Positions 1 to 12,000 of a stretch of 64,000 bases of DNA are shown here, piece after piece. The stretch lies in the NCBI GenBank assembly GCA_028023455.1, contig JAQFVV010012404.1:15549000-15612999 (forward strand). Direction: 5' to 3'. Under the pieces are notes generated by a model that saw only the letters and a list, made by a program, of their open reading frames with translations, was not told the DNA's origin and searched no databases. The translations under genes were made by a program, and so were the position numbers. Source of the DNA: Epiperipatus broadwayi (taxonomy: Eukaryota; Onychophora; Udeonychophora; Euonychophora; Peripatidae). Position 1 is the stretch's first letter. Each line of letters opens with the position of its first letter.

Positions 1-11
1 AATATACTTAC

Positions 12-74
12 TTCATAGAATATATTACACAGAAATATCCCGGCTACAATATCTCTAGGTTTAGTAATAGGACA
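12..74 (-). CDS. NOP14: Internal exon of probable NOP14 (downstream of the 6299-6400 exon)
   Basis: On the minus strand a pyrimidine-rich acceptor ending CATTTCAG precedes 63 bases (21 codons, phase 0 at both ends), followed by a GTAAGT donor. The peptide begins CPITKPRDIVAGIFLCNIF. Read after the exon at 6299-6400 it gives ...MSQLLTQ-CPITKPRDIVAGIF..., which matches my memory of NOP14, where a cysteine-proline follows the serine-glutamine-leucine helix and an aspartate-glycine-phenylalanine stretch comes next. NOP14 is a nucleolar protein of the U3 snoRNP / small-subunit processome needed for 18S rRNA maturation. Family assignment rests on recall of conserved residues, not a search. The following exons would lie beyond the left edge of the window. 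Confidence 0.7.
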
Positions 75-3000
75 CTGAAATGAGAATACTGTTATAAATT
101 TTATGTGAATATATATAAATTACTAACTTTATTAAAAAATTGTTAATATATTTAGTTTTTTAGTTATAATAAAATTATTTTATTAAACATTTTGAAAATT
201 TTCAATCATTTTTAATAAGAACATTATATTGTGAGGCTTTCAGCTAAGTAAATTTAAGGAAAAAAAAAAATCTAAGTTTAATAAATTTAATGGAATTATT
301 GTGTTCAACCTAACAAATAACCATAAGATTATTCATAATAAGATATTCAGTGATGCAACTTTTTCAAAAATCAATATACTAAAAATTATTACAATAATTC
401 AATAAAAATAACTGTGTATAAAAAATGATGATATGTCAAGGTGAGAAAAAATATCAAATTTCAAATAGATTATAAATGAGCTGAGAAAATTGTGTGACAA
501 TCTTAAAGCTGTTTGTATACATTTTTATTACACTATGCTGCCACTAATCTTCATTTTTCATTCTCATTTTTATTAACATCAGAAATATAAACAAAAGTAG
601 ATAGTCTTGCATGTACCAATAATCAGGCATTTTAATTTCCCAAATAAAATAAGTAACAACAGATAAATAACAATGATGATAACATATGTTGTTATTTCAT
701 AAATCCTGAGCTTCTGAGTTCAATGCCATGAGTGTTGAACTCAAAAGCTAAAGATTTTTGATCAATTTCAACCAAACAAAAAAAAAATCACAGTTGGGTT
801 TACTGAAAGAAACTACAAACATGTGCTATAAATGTTTTGTAATCCAATTTAGTCTTTCATACAACTGTTATGTGTGTACATACTATATCATTAACTTCAA
901 TCATCCTCAATTGATTATAGAATGAAGATCTTTCCAAGTTCAATCCAGTTTTCTTTCATCCACTTCAGCAAAATATATATTGTGTATGTGGACTCTTATT
1001 AAGACTATGGTTCCAGTTTAGAATTTCAATTATCCATTAGTTGTTCAAACTAATCTCTTAATGTGTTTCATTACTAATTGGCTATTATATTGTACCAGTT
1101 CAGAATTATTTTCGAAATAAATAAGTTTTGACTAATACAAGTTTTCTAACTATACAATGAAATAGGTTTATAAAAGAGAGAAAAAAAGAAATAATATAAA
1201 TAAAAGCATTCAGATCATAATTAATTATTTTTATGTAAAAGTTACAACCCATTTAATGCTTTCATTCTTTCTTCATATCAGAAAGAGATTTCTTTTTTTA
1301 AAAAAAGTTAATTAGAATTTGTTGCATGTGATCTTGAATAGTGTTACTAGGAATAAAAAAAATTGTGATAGATGCCAAGTTTTTTTTTTTGTTTGTTTGT
1401 TTTGTTTGAAAAGAGCTTTCTTGTTTTATGAAAGCTATAATATCATCATAATCAAGAACTTTTGAATCATCTCAATCACGAAAACTCTGTTTAACAGTAT
1501 TCTAAAAAGTTAAGCTGATTAAAACATTTTCAGTCATTTAAGAAGCAGCAACTTCTGAATTATTAATGCAGCTAATATGGAAAATAGTACAATAGCTGAA
1601 AATCTCAATATGCTGGGGTGAGAAAGTTTATTAGTACACTAGAGGATTAAACTTGGACTTATGTAATCTCCTGAAGATATCAATGTTGAAAGTGAATCCT
1701 TTGTAACATGCATCAACCACTGATGAACTAGAACAAGCAAAACCTATCATCTTTTACATAATTTTTGTCAGCCTATTAATGACAAAGGCATAATCAGTAA
1801 TGCTACCAGTTTACCTGGAGAAGAAATCAAAAAAAATACAATAAAAAAAGTTTAGAACTTTTCTAATAGTGACTGTCCTATAACTTAATGTTATTTTCAA
1901 AAGAATTTGAAGCTATTTTTAATTGGTTAAAAGATAGAATCAGAATTTTGATGATGTAGTGAGATCAATTTTTATTTACAATAAAAGACCTTTATAAAAT
2001 AAAAATAATAATAATTACAGCAAAATTAAAATTAATTTTCTCTGAATAATTTTAATATTCTTATTTTCTTTAAATATATATTTAAATTGTTTTTTCTTAA
2101 TGCAATCTTTTATTGAAAAATTTAGCAAACAGAATTTATAATTAATTTCTTATTCAATTATTAGTATTTAATATTTACTACAACTTGCTTGCATGTCTGT
2201 TTATCAATTGATTTATATTTTTACCAATCTTTATTTGTATTATTAAATATATAGTTGAATAATAATTATATGACTGTTTTACTTTCTATGTAAGTATATC
2301 AGAGCTCATAAGTTGAATTCCATTTAATTTTAAATGAATTTTCTCCGATATAAATACATACACATATATATATTTATGCACTGGATTCAACCAAGTCCAC
2401 CATTTCCACCATTGTCAGTGTACGTTTACGTTTTTAAAATTTTAACTCAGCTGAATTCAAACCTTCATCCTTATCAAACCAATTTTTCTACAGTTATTTC
2501 TTTCTTTCCAAGGGTGAATTTTTACAGTGACGCATGTATTACTAATGGCCCTTCCCATATGAAGTTTTCCCGAAAACAAATCGACTCATTCACCCCTTAT
2601 ACGAAGTTTTCCTGAACTTTGGGTCATTCAAAGAGGTAAGTGAAGCAACCAACAGCAGAACACATACATATCAGGTAATGAAATTGAACCCTCCCAGTTT
2701 TAACGTAACTTTTAATTAGACCTCTAAGTTTATGGACAACGTATATATATATTTTTTTGTTCATTGCCAAGCGCCAATCTCATTATTTACAAGAATTGTA
2801 GGGCCTATTAAATATTTATTTGATTCAGTCTTTTAATTAGTTGCCCGTCTTAATGCTCAGGGGTGGTAGCATTTTGCGCCGGAGAAGAAACGAAAGGGAA
2901 CGAAATTTCAAATCAATTCTTTCTATATCTTTCTATTCTCTTCTATTCCCGTTAAAGTTTAAACTAAACTTTTTACAATCCTCATATACCTTACTATCTA

Positions 3001-4430
3001 ATCTGTCTTGCTATAAATTATCGTTTAATTCACACCAGCATGCACGGGTATAAGATTTTGGAACTCATAAATTCTATAACGTGTATCGCACTAAATCAAT
3101 AATTTAATTACAGATCTACTAATACTTATTCAAAAAACACAATCAATAAATGGCACACATATACATATAATAAATATTTTTAATGAATCATTATTAAGGA
3201 GAAGACAATAAAAAAAAATTTAATAATACAGGTATATTACGAAATATTCTCGCAATTAGGTTGGATTAACTTTAAACATTTAAAATGGCATAATAAGTGC
3301 ATATTTACCGGTATAGTATAATCTGAATAACTGGCGTATGTGTTTCCGAATACACTCGCAAAACAATTCTGGGGATCCTACCTAGGCAAATATGGCATCC
3401 AACACTTCCACTTAACATTTCATTCCTTTAGTCCCTCTAAAAGTGGCGTATTCAATCTTCTGTTCCTTATTCTTTCGGCTTAATTCCGGAATGGCATACG
3501 ATCAACACTGGATTCAAATAGCTTGTTATGTAGGGCAGTTGGAGATGTTGACTGTGGAATATATTTACATGGCATATTAAAATGGCTGGAGTCCAAACAC
3601 CGACCAAGCATGATGGTGATTCTACCCCATGCGATCCATGAGGTCACTCATATATGTAGTTCAGTTCACACTATTTACTTCTCCAACTTTGTACTTTTCA
3701 GTTAATGTAACAGCTTTTCCTAATCAATTTTCTTCAATAAAAATTTAGAATATCTGCACTCCTTACATGTCAGACTAGCCGAGCTCAACTGTCCATTTCT
3801 TTCAAATTAATTAATCAATCCCAGTTGCCTCCCTCCTGATCGCTGGTATTCCTTTGTTTCAAAAATAGATTTTCTTATAAAAATGTCAAACAAAAGGAAA
3901 ACCACTTAGTGATCTTGACTTTTACTTATCTCTCTTTTTTCTTTTAAATTCCTGAACTTTTAATTACAAATCCTTTTGTGAACTTTAACCAAACAAAAGA
4001 GATCGAAAATAGTTCAATAACTAATGGCATTCCATGTTCATATTTCTTTTTTTTTTCTTAATCAAAATTATTTCTGAAAAATCCATTTAATTAAAACAAA
4101 CACACAAAAAAAAATATATCCATTCAAGCAGTTGGATTTTGCTTTCTTTATTTTTCTTTCTTTTTATTGAACAATGCGATCCGTTTGGCCAATTCATTAA
4201 GGAAGTTTATACTCACAAAAGAAACTTTTCTTTTACCTGCTTTAAAGTCTTCTAAATTTCTACTTTCTTGTTCTCAACAATAATATTTACCTACATATAC
4301 GTATGCCACTCATAATATATGCCCACACCCCTTGTTCCAGAAAATACACGTGCGCTTGGTATGTGCGACTTTTACAAATAATTATATAATACTAATAATA
4401 TATAAATAAAGAAAAAAATTGGTACTCATC
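75..4430 (-). other. Intron sequence of the NOP14-like gene, left part
   Basis: This is AT-rich sequence between the two recognised exons. The interval 2300-3800 is somewhat richer in G and C and carries short open stretches (2334-2615, 2841-3053, 3523-3705), but none shows a recognisable domain, splice context or homology to me. No RNA gene or clear repeat boundary was found. Confidence 0.5.
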
Positions 4431-5560
4431 TTATAGCTAAAGGCACCGCTCTATGGAGCGGTTTTCATGCCAAAACACATAATAATGCTGTTTCCACGGC
4501 CGACACGTTCGAACCCGCATTTTCTATAATACAACTTTTTTGTTGTGCTACAGAATGCAGGCCACTATGTCGTGTCGCAGTACAGCGTGTATGTTGCATA
4601 GCAGCAAATACATTTTCTGAATTCGCACAATTTATAAAATAATTACGGCTGATGAGAGAGTTTGTATTTGAATTGTATTGAAATGTTGTTTTCATTGGAT
4701 TTTTTTTTATTTTAAACTATTGAAATGTTCAGATTTTTTAAAACAATAATTATAAGACTTTTTTGGGAAAATGTTAAATATCTATGTTTTTATTGAGTTG
4801 CAATTAGGTTAACGTGTCAAGTAACGTACTGTTAGTAACATTCCAGGAGACAAAGAACATTCTACCGTCTGTATATTTTTGAAGTAAAAAAGAGCGGTAC
4901 GAAAAAAATATCCAGTAAAAAAATTCCAAATATGCAGGTTTTTTTGTAAATTTAATAAAAAGCAAATATTATAAACATGTTTAATAAGTAAAGAAGACAT
5001 TTGTATGTGTTTGTTGTTGTTTAAAAAAGTTTGAGTTTCTTTCTTCTGTCTGAGTACGGTTACGATTTTGAATTTTTTTATTTTAGCATTACAAACAAAC
5101 AGAACAATAACCCTAAAACTAACCCTAACCCTAAACTAACTCTAAATCTAACCCTAAACTAACCCTAAAACTAACCCTAAATCTAACCGTAAAAACTTTT
5201 ACTTTTATTACGATTATTATTTTTTAGTTAAACAACAACAAAAAAAGTCGTAACACAAGTAAAAAAATATCCGATAGAAAATTGATAAAAAAAAGCTGTA
5301 ACACAATTTAAAAAGTATACGATATAAAAAACATGAATCAAATTGTAATTTGTTGATTTTATTTTACATTTATTATTATCATTTAAATTGTATACATTAA
5401 TAAAAAATAATATTTAAAAAAGACGATTTTGTTTTGTTTTTATTTTCACATTACAAAAAAGCACAGAAAAATTATTAAAATCAACGGCCCGTGAATGTTC
5501 ATATTTTATAGTTTTAGCGTGAAAACGGCGCCATCCAACGGCATCTTTATCTATAATGCA
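4431..5560. mobile_element. TIR element with telomere-like core, inside the NOP14-like intron
   Basis: The left end (about 4431-4471) and the reverse complement of the right end (about 5516-5560) share an imperfect terminal inverted repeat: TATAG-N-TAAAG, then CCG, ATGG, GC and TTTTCA blocks align in order, roughly 28 of 40 positions. The 1.1-kb interior encodes no transposase. It contains a degenerate CCCTAA tract (5101-5192) flanked by inverted-looking GTTGTTGTTTAA / TTAAACAACAAC blocks near 5010 and 5228. This suggests a non-autonomous, MITE-like DNA transposon. The superfamily is unclear because no convincing target duplication could be fixed. Confidence 0.5.
5101..5192. repeat. Degenerate telomere-like CCCTAA repeat
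   Basis: About 90 bases consist of CCCTAA units separated by ACTAA/ATCTAA variants. The perfect repeat is TTAGGG on the other strand, the metazoan telomere motif. The spacing is irregular, so this is an old or transposon-borne copy rather than an active chromosome end. Confidence 0.75.
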
Positions 5561-6298
5561 AGCACCAAAAAAATTATCTACAAACTACATTTTCGTTCCC
5601 TTTTTGTAATAGGGTTTGAACTCAGTTCCTGTTACACTAAATATCATACATTGTGAGTAAATATTGAAAATGTGCAAAAACTTTTTTTTTTACTATATTA
5701 AGGTTATTTTAAATCTAGTTGTCCATTTCTCTCCTTTATTCCAAACCTATCTAAATACAGGTACAACATGAACCGTGTGCTACGTTTTATTTTTCTAAAC
5801 TAGTAGTGGATAAATGGAGAGATTAACATCTAAGAAACTAGAGGATTTGAACCATACCTAAAAACATTTCCCATTTTAGACATGGTACCCTAATCTGTAT
5901 TGCAGGTATGTTATAAATAAATAAATAACAGCTATATCAGCAAAAGATAGACCCTCTCTATGATGTTTGATGAGAATGATGGTCAAGAAATATGACTGAA
6001 TACCAACTTTGACAATCATTAGTTAGGATATTCAATTCAAAGATTGTCAATATGATTTTTCCTTAACATCCATTAACCCCAGGGTTTAAGTCATTGTACA
6101 CTGCAACTGTATACATATATATATATATATATATAGAAAAAAGGTATAAAAACTGAGGCTCATTTTATTTGTCATTCTTAAACATGAGGTTTCAATAAAT
6201 TTGCCTTGATAAAAGTTTGATTTCAATATATATATATGCATTAAATTTTAAAAGAAACCAATAAATATTAGACAAAGAAATAAAATTTTAAATGTTAC
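5561..6298 (-). other. Intron sequence of the NOP14-like gene, right part
   Basis: AT-rich sequence including a (TA)n run near 6115-6135. No gene or element boundary is recognised. Confidence 0.5.
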
Positions 6299-6400
6299 CT
6301 GAGTAAGGAGTTGACTCATATAAAGCATTGTTGGAGTGACTGTAGTATGATGAAAGTCTGAAGTTGAAAGCAAAACTGATATCACTTTCAAGTAAATGAA
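6299..6400 (-). CDS. NOP14: Internal exon of probable NOP14
   Basis: On the minus strand a long polypyrimidine tract ending TTTCTTTTAG is followed by 102 bases (34 codons, phase 0 at both ends) and a CAG|GTAACA donor. The peptide includes SDFHHTTVTPTMLYMSQLL, which resembles the TSDF-x-HPVVTP-x-L-x-x-SQ segment I associate with NOP14 (small-subunit processome, 18S rRNA processing, nucleolus). Only this frame is open across the exon. It joins in frame to the exon at 12-74 and the combined peptide continues the family pattern, which is the strongest support. The upstream exons, encoding the N-terminal two thirds, were not recognised in the window. The intron to the left is about 6.2 kb. Confidence 0.75.
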
Positions 6401-7599
6401 CTAAAAGAAAAAAAAAGAATTAGGAAACATATCCTATTATATATATAAAAAAATTAGCAATTATATCAGAATTATTTGAATTAAAGTCTAAATAGATACA
6501 TATTATATGATTTTTTTTTTCCATTCTTTTTAAAAATTTGTTTTTATTTATATGAACATATAGCCTATTACAAATTTTATCTTGTTTCAATCATATTTAA
6601 CTATCATTAACAATGATTATCAGAAATTTCTTAATGCACAATTTTTTAGATTTCAACAATACTTTTTTTACTCCCTCATTATACACTCAACCTCTGTTAA
6701 GATAAAATAAACACCAACAGGCAGTTGGCTGCCGTTATTTAAAATTTAATTTAGTTTGTAAATGTGTGTGCAAAATAAGATCATCATTGAAATTTTGTTT
6801 GGTTAATAAACATTTTTGAATAGATATTTGAATTAATAATATTCTATCTATAATTAATTATTTGATTAAATAAAAATAAACCTAAATATAAATATGAAGC
6901 AAATGACATATCACTATAATAAAAATAATGGGGAAAAAATTGTGCCATATTATTTTTATATTAGTGTTAAATGATTTGTCATTATATATATTTAATATCA
7001 TATTTTGCAGATTTTTTTTCCCCACATTTACATTTTATATTTTCAGACAATGATGTATACCTCTTGACATTTATTACAAAATATGATGCAAATATAGAAT
7101 AAAATTTATAAAAAAATTATGATTATCATAAAATAAAAATAAGTTTTTGAAAAGTAGTAGAAAAAAATTTATATGATATTTAATAATATATGCATCATTA
7201 AAAAAAAAAGGAAAATTAATGAATAATTTCTATCAAATAATTAATGAAGATTGCATAATATAAATAGAAATAAACAGGTATATTATTATTAATTAGTTTT
7301 TGTTTTACATATTCCTATATGATTGAACATAAAAGCAGAGCTTTTGCAAAAGGAGTGAATTAATAAACTCTGTTAAAGTAGTAGATAATGATCCTTTTTC
7401 ATTTCATTAATTATGACTAAATCATTAAAAAAATTATAATGTACTTATGCTATATTACACATGATTGAGTTTGTACTGCCATTTAGGTTAAATTTACATT
7501 TAAATCAGTTCTTTAATGATGGGTATTTATTATTTTAAGATATTAATAACAACCAAAAAAAATTACAATATGTGATAATATGACTACTTCTTTATCAAA
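6401..7599. other. AT-rich sequence without recognised features
   Basis: Presumably intron of the NOP14-like gene. I see only homopolymer and short AT repeats. Confidence 0.4.
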
Positions 7600-7854
7600 G
7601 TATGCCCAGAGAAACATGTTAGTCAACTTACCTTCCGTTTCCTTTCCTCACCCTAAATCTTTCCCACATGCTTCTCTACCCTGCTCCATCACATTTCCAC
7701 AACATCACCTTCGTACACTCAATGGGCCTTTATATCTAGATCCCCCTTATCTTTTTCCAAACCCAGCATAAGACTAAGAACCCACTCTCTGTATAATCAT
7801 TTATTTATTCCCCCAAAACTTCCATTATTTATAACCTTTCTGCTGGTAAACATT

Positions 7855-7950
7855 TACATTCAATTAGCATATGCCTAATATTTTCCATGCCTTCCTTACA
7901 TAATTTGCAGACTAAATCATCCATATTTCTCAATTTATGTGTATATCCTT
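7855..7950 (-). pseudogene. LINE C-terminal CCHC knuckle remnant
   Basis: Reverse-strand translation gives a run ending DLVCKLCKEGMENIRHMLIE followed by C. The metal-binding residues are Cys (codon 7907-7909), Cys (7898-7900), His (7871-7873) and Cys (7855-7857). This arrangement after an RT domain is the usual C-terminal signature of many LINE open reading frame 2 proteins, and it fixes the strand and 3' side of the 7.6-11.2 kb element. Confidence 0.75.
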
Positions 7951-8727
7951 TGACACTAACAATTCTATTTGAGCCTTAAACAGTAAACTGTATTTCTTGC
8001 TATTATCATAAATTATCTCACATTCAATACTCTGTTTACTTCTTTATATATTTAAACTCTTTACTCCAGCTCTCTATTTTTTATTAAAGCATCTATTCTT
8101 CTATCCAATTCTTTGCCACTATAACACTCAAGAATTCTCCTAATACAATCATCCCATCTTTTGTACAAGTGTACTGACAAAAAAAAAAAAAAAGACTTTA
8201 TCCAAATCTAATGCATGCTGTACTATCTTTCTCATCCATTATATTATCTGTTCTTTACTCCTAACCCAATTAAATACTATTTTGGCTATTCTCTTACTGT
8301 TCATAAATTGCAATCTACTGAATATTTCATTTTGCTTTTTCAAATTCTCTTACAAAAACTTGACTATTCCATTTCTCCTGGAATTGACTCCTTTGCTATC
8401 TACACATGTTCATCTAATGCATATTTTTCCACTTCTCTTTGTACTTTTTCTAAGTAATCTAACATCCCTTTCCTAATACACAATGCATTGTTACCATAAG
8501 TTAACCCTGCTACAATTCTTGCTATATCATATTTATTATATGAAAACACTGTTCATTTTTTTATCAGTCCCTTTCTGCTTCATTTATCATTTTTTTCTCC
8601 CATTCATCCAAGCAATTCCTCTAATTATGTAAGATGATTCCCAATTAGTTATATCGATTCAACACATTTAACTTTATATGCCCCTATAAAAATTCTTTCT
8701 CTTCTATTTCCCCAACATTTATCATCA

Positions 8728-9190
8728 TTACTTTTGACTTTTCTTTATTAAATTTAATCCCCATCTCTTTAACCATACTTGTGCATGTCTTAGCATAATT
8801 TCCATATCTTCTATACTTTCGGTGCACAAAAAGATATCATCAGCAAATAAAATAGCTAATAATGTATACATTCCCTTGCTATCTATTAATGACATATCTA
8901 TTCCTCTTCCTAGTCTTTCTATTTTATCTCCACTTATAACAAAAAGAAAATATGTGACATAAGGCACTCTTGCCTTAGTCCCACCCAATGTTTAAACCCT
9001 TGTGCATAATCTATTTGTACTTAGTCTATCATATGCTTTTTCTGTATCTATAAAGACCATATATAACTGCCTACCTATATTGGTACTCATATCTATAAGT
9101 TGTGTGACTACAAACAAATTATCTCCTATATGCCTATTTGTTTTAGAACCTCCTTATATTTCTCCCACTATATTACTTCTATTCATTTTG
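8728..9190 (-). pseudogene. LINE reverse transcriptase remnant
   Basis: Two frames carry RT motifs. Right of 9000 the strand reads KTNRHIGDNLFVVTQLIDM followed by MVFIDTEKAYDRL, which corresponds to the finger region and motif A with a catalytic Asp. The open stretch 8988-8728 (86 codons) continues with ILFADDIFLCTES, which is motif C with both catalytic aspartates at codons 50-51 (ADD at 8836-8844), then a segment typical of the thumb connection (LKRWGLNLIKKSQK). At least one frameshift lies near 8990 and stops occur on both sides. The product would have been the RT of the decayed LINE; it cannot be made intact from this copy. Confidence 0.8.
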
Positions 9191-9877
9191 AAATCCATCC
9201 AATCACATATATGCAAAAACTGTATATAACACTGACATTATCACTATCGGTCTATAATTAATTTTCTGTGGTCCTTACCTTTAAATAACAGCCTGTCTTG
9301 TATTATTCCAGTTATCTGGTAATTCTTTCTTCTGTGCCATCTTATTAAAAGATGATAATGGATTTAATTTTGCCTTATTTCCTAGATTCATCACCATTTT
9401 TGCTGCCATCCATTTAAATCTTTTGACTATCCATTTTTCAAATTCTCTGCCTCATTCAATTCATTTTCTGTAAAATTATTATTTTTAACCTTCAAATCTA
9501 GCATCTTTTCTATATACCTTACATACATAATTATACAAGATTGTTCTAATTCTTCTCTAGAACTACACTTTTTCCTCATCATTTAGTAATACTATTTCTC
9601 TTTCCCCTATATTCTTTCTTTTATATTTCCAAAAAAAAAATATTCCCATCTCTCCCACTTTTATTAATATCCTCCAATAATTTACTATTTAATTTCATTC
9701 TCTGTCTATAATTATCTATTTTAGTAAACTTCTTTTGTTTAAAATAGTTTTCCCATTTAATAAATTAACACCTTTTTCACTTTCTTTGTTTTTAATAGTT
9801 CATTTATATTCTCTGAATGCTTTTTCCCTCTCGTTCACACTTTTATTAATTCTAACTTTTCTATTACTTTTATTCTA

Positions 9878-10475
9878 CTAAATATTCTTACCTAAAACCC
9901 TATTTGCCACTATTTCTACCTCACCACACCAGTCCTTATAGTTACTCCCAACAAACTCTTCCATGATTTCTTCTACTTTAATTTTATAATCTTCTAACTT
10001 ATGCCTATCATTCACTCTCCATCCACATCTTTCACTATCCTTTTTACTTTTATTATTATTTTCCATCAAATTACTAACCATTTCTATAATAAAAAAATTA
10101 TGATCACTATTACATACTCTCTCTTCATTATCAAACACTTTAATTTTCTGTACTTTTTTCATTGATTCTTTGTCTATTAATACATAATCTATTATATAAA
10201 ATATATTATTTCTGGACCATGTGCATTGCCCCTCATAAATTTGATAAATTTTCAATGCTCAAATTCCTCTGACAAAAATTATTCAAAAGTTGTCCATTCT
10301 TGCTACCCAAGACATCAATTTCTTCAATATGCCCATTCATATCCCCAATAAACATTATTTTCTTTCTCCCTTTTTTGAACCTCTGTACATCTTTAACAAG
10401 GCATTCATATATGCTACTGTTCCACTCCATTGTTGTTTGAGTATCTTCAGTGGCCATATACACTATAGCCACCAT
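9878..10475 (-). pseudogene. LINE APE-type endonuclease remnant
   Basis: Two overlapping minus frames (10475-10233 and 10255-9878) are offset by one frameshift near 10245. The first holds KIMFIGDMNGHI, the GD-x-N active-site segment of apurinic/apyrimidinic-like endonucleases. The second holds TWSRNN, IDYVLIDKE and then SDHNFFIIE, the catalytic SDH near the domain end. Upstream, VAIVYMATEDT resembles the preceding strand, where LINE endonucleases usually have VYAP. It belongs to the same LINE as the RT remnant to the left and would nick target DNA for target-primed reverse transcription. Confidence 0.8.
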
Positions 10476-10496
10476 TCATTCTTATCTTCCTATCCT

Positions 10497-10616
10497 TATC
10501 TCAAACCATAAATATTCTTGACACTTTACAATATTTAAATATTTTTTGACAGCTCCTATCTCAAACCATAAATATTTTTGACACTTTACAATATTTAAAT
10601 ATTTTTTGACAGCTCC
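10497..10616. repeat. Perfect-register 60-bp tandem duplication
   Basis: Two adjacent 60-base copies starting TATCTCAAACCATAAATATT differ at about one position within the unit, so the duplication is recent compared with the decay of the surrounding LINE. Confidence 0.9.
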
Positions 10617-11218
10617 TATACAAACACCTCTTTTTTCTTTTCTATTTATATCCTGCCATACTAAATTTTCCAGTGTATGTTCCTCTTCTCTTAGATGTGT
10701 TTTTACTAATTGCTAATACCTCAAAACATTAATTTTTAACTGCTTTGTTTAATTCCAAACAATTTTCTAGTCTACTCTCTTATAAATTCACTCTTTCTTC
10801 TCTATCACATCTGTAATTAGTTTACCATTAATTTTACAGACCCATTTCCTCTCCACATCTACATTTATATCCGAATCAGCTACCCTTTGTTTACTTCTTA
10901 CATCCCATCCATTCTTTATTTTCTTTTTGATAATAGTGTAATTTAAATGTCTACTCTCCTTTATAAGTTTCCCAAACTATAATATTTTTCATCAATCACA
11001 GCCCCTAATATTTCCTTGTTTTGTAAAGTGCAATCCATCTTTATTGTATAACTCCCTCTCACTAATAAAAAAAAATCCCACACATTCACAAACATAACAC
11101 TATTTTTGTCGCATTTTTTTTTAAGTCTCTCATTTATAAAACATGCTCCATCTAACATATACTGCAAACTCTCCATACAATAGAATTATAGTCACCATTA
11201 TCATATGAGCAGGATAAG

Positions 11219-12000
11219 TATAAAATGATCACCATTTCATAAGATTATTACACAGACTTAATAACAGTAGCAAACTTCCTATACAGTAGTGCCACCAAAT
11301 GTAAGCCTTAATAATCAAAGGATACAAGAAGGTTTGTGCATAAAATCCTTACTAGTGAGTACTCATCATAAATCCCAGAGTAGTTACTAAATTGTGGTGT
11401 TTATTAGTGAGAAGCCATGGATTTAAGAGTACTGAATCTCGATCTTAAAATCATAATGCAACCTTCCAGCAGCCACCTTTTAGCTACTTAGTTGTCTATA
11501 ATGCTAGGAGCCCAAGATAACTATCTGCATAAGCAAATGAAATGGTAATTACAGTGTTTTGATGGTTATACCCATGGAATAATGGTGATTGAAGTTTTTG
11601 AAAAACCAAAGGCATCAAAATGTATAGATACTGAATTGAGTTCAGGTCTAGATAACTACACATAAGCAAATGAGCTTGGATTGAAAACATTATTGCATTT
11701 TCATCTTGGGTTACTAGTTTATAGTAAATTCAATAAGTAAAAGATTGCTGTTGGGCATTGCATTAAAACTTAAGATTTAGGTGCAGTAATCTCAAATTCA
11801 AGGTTCTTCACTAATGAAAGCTTCAAGATCGAAACTAGTCTGGAGATATTGGATGAGTAGGCTTGAAATAAGAATTTTATGCACAAAACTTCTTGCATCC
11901 ATTGACTTCTAAAGCTTGCACTTGGTGGCATTATTGTATGAAGAGTTTGCTACTGTTGTAACAGCCTATGTAAGCATATCAAAGGGTGATCGCAAGATGT
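11219..12000. mobile_element. Fold-back (inverted-repeat) element
   Basis: The outer 150-170 bases at 11219-11370 are the reverse complement of 11834-12000 with moderate divergence; shared blocks include CAACAGTAGCAAACT-type, TGCCACCAA and TTTGTGCATAAAAT. Inner blocks also pair: 11400-11475 (TTATTAGTGA, GGATTT, TAATGCAA) against 11755-11822. The whole 0.8 kb therefore looks like two long arms around a short centre. It has no coding capacity. A related single end lies at 29948-30120. This is best called a fold-back or MITE family; the superfamily is unknown. Confidence 0.6.

Larger units (their letters stand above)
7600..11180 (-). mobile_element. Decayed APE-type LINE (non-LTR retrotransposon)
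   Basis: Minus-strand vestiges occur in LINE order from right to left: endonuclease (10475 to 9878), RT palm with FIDTEKAYDRL (about 9096 to 9000) and FADDI (about 8847 to 8833), then a C-terminal C-x2-C-x8-H-x4-C knuckle (7909 to 7855). Many stops and frame changes separate them, so the copy is dead. FIDxEKAYDR is common in RTE- and CR1-like elements, so an RTE-like clade is my best guess. The left part (7600-7840) is probably the 3' UTR; the part right of 10,500 would be the start of the endonuclease and upstream sequence. A 216-base open stretch at 10961-11176 is unrecognised. Confidence 0.8.
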
